Below are positions 61,423 through 64,000 of a stretch of DNA of 64,000 nt, in pieces. The DNA comes from an uncultured Acetatifactor sp. (lineage in GTDB: Bacteria; Bacillota; Clostridia; Lachnospirales; Lachnospiraceae). Where the stretch lies: NCBI GenBank assembly GCA_910589655.1, contig CAJUTJ010000029.1:1-64000 (forward strand), in the 5' to 3' direction. The notes below the pieces were generated by a model. The model was not told where the DNA came from, did not search any database, and saw nothing but the letters and a program-made list of their open reading frames with translations. A program made the position numbers and the translations under genes. The stretch's first letter is position 1. The number at the start of each line of letters is the position of its first letter.

Positions 61423-62502
61423 ATGATTCTCAATCATTTAGAAAGAATATACACGGAGCTGCTGCGCTCCCCGTATCCGGTCTTTATATGGGGCGCGGGA
61501 TCCATGAGCGAAGAAATCATATCGCGTTTAGAGGAAAGAGGCATTTCCTATGCGGGCAGATTTATCACCACAGAGGCAGAAAACTCCCACATTATCCCGT
61601 CGGATGAAGTGATTTTTTCTTTGAAAGAGCTGGAAATGCAGCACGAGAAAATTAACGTCGTGGCAGGCCACGGGCACTATGAAAAAATTACGGATTTGAA
61701 ACCATATTCATTTATCAATAAAGTATATGTTATCCCCAACCCTTATTTACAGTATAAAGGGCCCGATCTGGAATATGTCTGTCAAAATCAGGATAGGCTG
61801 AATGAAATCATCGGACAGCTTGCAGACGTCGAATCCCAACAGGCTTTGGAACGTTATATTGCAGTTAGTATCACAAACGACATTAGTTATTTGCTTTACC
61901 CCGATATATGTGTGAACGGAATGTTCGACTTGAAGGAGTTGAATATTACGGATTCGGAAAGCCTTGTAGATGTAGGCGCATGGGAAGGCGACACCATAAG
62001 CCGCTTTTTGAAATGCACGGACAATAAATTCCGCAAAATATTTGCCTTTGAGCCGGATCCTAACATCTTTAAAGTACTACATAACAGATACGGAAACCAT
62101 GAAAATATTTCGCTGTATCATTGCGGACTGGGAGAAAGAAACGGCGAGCTTTGCATCGGCAGGGAAAATACCCAGTCCGCATTCCTCACCTCCGCAGACG
62201 GCTCTCCCGCCTCGGAAAAAATACCCATAAAAACTCTGGATGACGTATTGGCGGAAGAAACCGTAAGCCTGCTGAAAATCAGTGTTCCTTTTATGTTTTT
62301 AGATATCTTAAAGGGCAGCAGGAATTTACTGCAAAAAAACCGGCCGCGCTTAATCATTAACGTTGCCGCAGATGACCGCTTTTTACTGTATGACACCGTA
62401 AAATGGATAACCGATTTAAATCTCCCCTATAAATTGGTTCTTCGGTTTGACTTTCCCATGCCCACACGATTATATTTATACGCATACTCCGCCACCCTTT
62501 GA
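61423..62502 (+). CDS. FkbM-family methyltransferase-like protein
   Basis: A 359-residue protein. The N-terminal 110 residues form a small Rossmann-like domain (VFIWGAGSMSEEIISRLEE) as found in front of many glycan-modifying enzymes. The C-terminal half is an FkbM-type methyltransferase fold: SLVDVGAWEGDTISRFL (SAM-binding loop), IFAFEPDPNIFKVL, LGERNGEL and VSLLKISVPFMFLDIL, where the usual KIDVEG motif is altered to KISVPF. The changed motif may affect activity. It has its own strong promoter and a terminator, so it is a single-gene unit facing away from the phosphonate genes. A sugar O-methylation role is an inference. Confidence 0.75.
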   Translation: MILNHLERIYTELLRSPYPVFIWGAGSMSEEIISRLEERGISYAGRFITTEAENSHIIPSDEVIFSLKELEMQHEKINVVAGHGHYEKITDLKPYSFINKVYVIPNPYLQYKGPDLEYVCQNQDRLNEIIGQLADVESQQALERYIAVSITNDISYLLYPDICVNGMFDLKELNITDSESLVDVGAWEGDTISRFLKCTDNKFRKIFAFEPDPNIFKVLHNRYGNHENISLYHCGLGERNGELCIGRENTQSAFLTSADGSPASEKIPIKTLDDVLAEETVSLLKISVPFMFLDILKGSRNLLQKNRPRLIINVAADDRFLLYDTVKWITDLNLPYKLVLRFDFPMPTRLYLYAYSATL

Positions 62503-62509
62503 TACGCTT

Positions 62510-62614
62510 AAAGGGGCTGTTGCTAATTACAGAAATTCCGCCACATACGGTAATGCCATGAGCAATATTTACCATATGTGACAGCCATTTCATGTGCGGC
62601 AACAGCCCCTTTTT
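62510..62614 (+). terminator. Terminator of the FkbM-like gene
   Basis: AAAGGGGCTGTTGC (62510-62523) pairs with GCAACAGCCCCTTT (62599-62612), a 14-bp perfect stem with the T-run at its end. The loop is about 75 bases and contains further pairing. It lies eight bases past the stop codon, between convergent genes. Confidence 0.75.
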
Positions 62615-62683
62615 ATATCTGCCGTGTGGAACGCCGTTTCCGGCCGGTCTCAGACGGTTCCAAGAGAGATATCCGAAGCATTG

Positions 62684-63640
62684 TCAGTCTGTAATATACT
62701 CTTCATACTTACGGCATATCCAGTGCTCCCGAATACATATCTTTGTTTCGATGGGCTTGTTCTCAAAGCAGCGCATATGATTCCTTACAAAGTCATATCC
62801 CGACAGAACCGAAAATTCCACGCCTCCTGAGAATCTGGGATTGCATTCAAGAAGATACCGTACCCCATCCTCCGTCTCAAGAAATTCAAAGTTCACGCAC
62901 CCTGTTATGCCCAGACTTTCCGCCAGATCCTCACAGACTTTTTCAAGAGCTTCCTCCCGGAAAACCTGTACGCTTAATCCCGCCCCGTTTAAGGTTCTGA
63001 GCAATTCCCTTCTGGCTGCCGCTGCACAGCAGCCGGTTCTCTTGTCCCTGACCACATCGACAGTGATAACATTCCCCGCAATATATGGCTGAAACAAATA
63101 TTCTCCGGCCTTTACCTTACGGCAGAATCCGTAAAATTCTTCCTCATCCGTGAAAATTCTAAAGCCCTGACTGCTTCTCCCTCTGACAGGTTTCCCCACA
63201 ACCGGAAAACATATATTGTGTTTTTCTATGTCTTCCATTCCGTAATCCCATATCACATTACACAATCCGGTTCCTTTTAGAGTATCGGCTGTTTTCTTTT
63301 TATTTCTGCATATGTTTATAACATCATAATCCGACATGCATAATATCGAAAGGTTTTCAAACTTCTGTCTGTTTTCATTGAAGACATCTATTTCGTCATC
63401 TGTCAGAGGACAAATATAGTCCACTTTCCGTTCTCTGCATATCTCCAGTATCCTGTTGATATAACAATTTTGTTCCGCCGCCGGGGGAACATTATAGAAC
63501 TCATCCACATTTCGAGCATCCACCACCCATTCCTTGGGATAAATATCCGTACCGATTACATAATACCCCTCTTTATGCAGTACTTTAATCACAATATCCG
63601 CGGACATTGAGCCGATTGCCGTCACCAGAACTTTTTTCAT
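62684..63640 (-). CDS. ATP-grasp family protein (CarB-like)
   Basis: A 318-residue enzyme. The N-terminal Rossmann part (KKVLVTAIGSMSADIVIKVL, VIGTDIYP) is followed by an ATP-grasp domain with FPVVGKPVRGRSSQGF (ATP lysine and glycine loop), VCEDLAESLGITGCVNFEFL and ECNPRFSGG (metal-binding Glu/Asn). Such proteins ligate a carboxylate to an amine or, with a carbamoyl-phosphate-synthase-like fold, activate small acids; they are frequent in surface-glycan loci. The substrate is unknown. It converges with the FkbM-like gene and is separated from the next gene by a repeat-bearing gap. Confidence 0.8.
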   Translation of the reverse strand: MKKVLVTAIGSMSADIVIKVLHKEGYYVIGTDIYPKEWVVDARNVDEFYNVPPAAEQNCYINRILEICRERKVDYICPLTDDEIDVFNENRQKFENLSILCMSDYDVINICRNKKKTADTLKGTGLCNVIWDYGMEDIEKHNICFPVVGKPVRGRSSQGFRIFTDEEEFYGFCRKVKAGEYLFQPYIAGNVITVDVVRDKRTGCCAAAARRELLRTLNGAGLSVQVFREEALEKVCEDLAESLGITGCVNFEFLETEDGVRYLLECNPRFSGGVEFSVLSGYDFVRNHMRCFENKPIETKICIREHWICRKYEEYITD

Positions 63641-63789
63641 TTAATCTCCATTCCCGCACCGTCTTCTACCCATAAACAACTTTGCGGTAAACTTTACATG
63701 ACCATCCATCACATAGACGCAGGCAGGCCTGTATTTCAGGCCGTACAGCTCCCGACTGCCTACGCGATATTCTTCATCCTTATATTTCC

Positions 63790-63880
63790 GCTTCCGGACA
63801 TGCCGTCAACGGCAGCACAAACAATCCATAAATTGCCACAAAGCCGTATGAACGCTGCGCCTGCGTTCTTCAGACCCGGA
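63790..63880 (-). repeat. Family B repeat upstream of the ATP-grasp gene
   Basis: Minus strand GAACGC/GCGTTC hairpin, a linker with GATTGTTTGTGC, a TGCCGT..ACGGCA palindrome and GTCCGGAAGCGG. It matches the elements at 870 and 28350, though here about 150 bases remain before the ATG. Confidence 0.75.
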
Positions 63881-63915
63881 TGTTCGAAATCCGGCAGCTT
63901 TGAACCCGGTATGCT

Positions 63916-64000
63916 TTATCCCTTTTCTTTAAGCGAAGGAGTAATTCCCTTTTTTATGATGTCTTCTCTGAATTCCTTGTACGAATAATGGTATTTGTTT
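63916..64000 (-). CDS. C-terminal end of a gene cut by the window edge
   Basis: The minus strand is open from the window edge to a TAA, giving a C-terminal peptide that ends DIIKKGITPSLKEKG. The preceding residues NKYHYSYKEFRE are hydrophilic. It is too short for assignment. It is followed by the family B repeat and then the ATP-grasp gene, so it probably belongs to the same strand run. Confidence 0.55.
   Translation of the reverse strand, partial: NKYHYSYKEFREDIIKKGITPSLKEKG

Overview
The window reads as one chromosomal stretch of a low-to-mid GC Gram-positive anaerobe, most likely a Lachnospiraceae-type member of the Clostridia. This is inferred from a 2[4Fe-4S]-type ferredoxin, strong AGGAGG ribosome binding sites with frequent GTG/TTG starts, LytR-CpsA-Psr and GH25 cell-wall proteins, a BceRS/AB-like transporter locus, and a dense load of short palindromic intergenic repeats. 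Almost every gene is on the minus strand; only two genes (39158-40333 and 61423-62502) are on the plus strand. No rRNA, tRNA, CRISPR array or recognisable transposase was seen.

Layout. Positions 1-11.7 kb hold general genes: a small ferredoxin, a zinc-ribbon Nudix hydrolase, a response regulator/sensor kinase/ABC ATPase/FtsX permease locus with a likely regulator-controlled internal promoter, an NSS-family sodium symporter, an HtrA protease and glmS. Positions 12-38.7 kb form a surface polysaccharide locus: dTDP-sugar genes (rfbA, rfbB, rfbC), phosphoglucomutase, a polyprenyl-phosphate sugar-phosphate transferase, five GT2 proteins (two with tandem GT-A domains), an LCP ligase, a Wzm/Wzt-type ABC exporter whose ATPase has a C-terminal sugar-recognition domain, a methyltransferase-kinase fusion resembling the O-antigen chain terminator WbdD, and two membrane-anchored GH25 hydrolases, one with a long acidic cytoplasmic repeat region.

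Positions 39-55 kb form a second glycan block: several polytopic GT-C-like proteins, GtrB and GtrII-like enzymes (polyprenyl-phosphate glucose transfer), an RffA/WecE aminotransferase, PseI and PseG homologues (nonulosonic acid synthesis) and two SGNH-fold membrane proteins, one of which lacks the catalytic serine. Positions 57.7-61 kb carry a phosphonate set: a Fom1-like cytidylyltransferase/PEP mutase fusion, a second nucleotidyltransferase and phosphonopyruvate decarboxylase. Together these suggest that a surface glycan is decorated with a CMP-activated phosphonate. FkbM-type and ATP-grasp genes and the tail of another gene close the window.

Between the phosphonate and nonulosonate genes sits an AT-rich three-gene island (55.6-57.5 kb) with its own promoter. 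It encodes a RelA/SpoT-type alarmone synthetase and two unrecognised small proteins whose starts and stops overlap. It looks like a toxin-antitoxin or defence cargo unit.

The most unusual feature of the window as a whole is a set of repeat families lying just upstream of start codons. Several consist of a hairpin followed by a conserved Shine-Dalgarno and the start codon, so that the repeat itself supplies the translation start of the next gene (rffA, aepX, pseI, rfbA, gtrB, the Nudix gene and others). One copy is read in frame inside gtrII.
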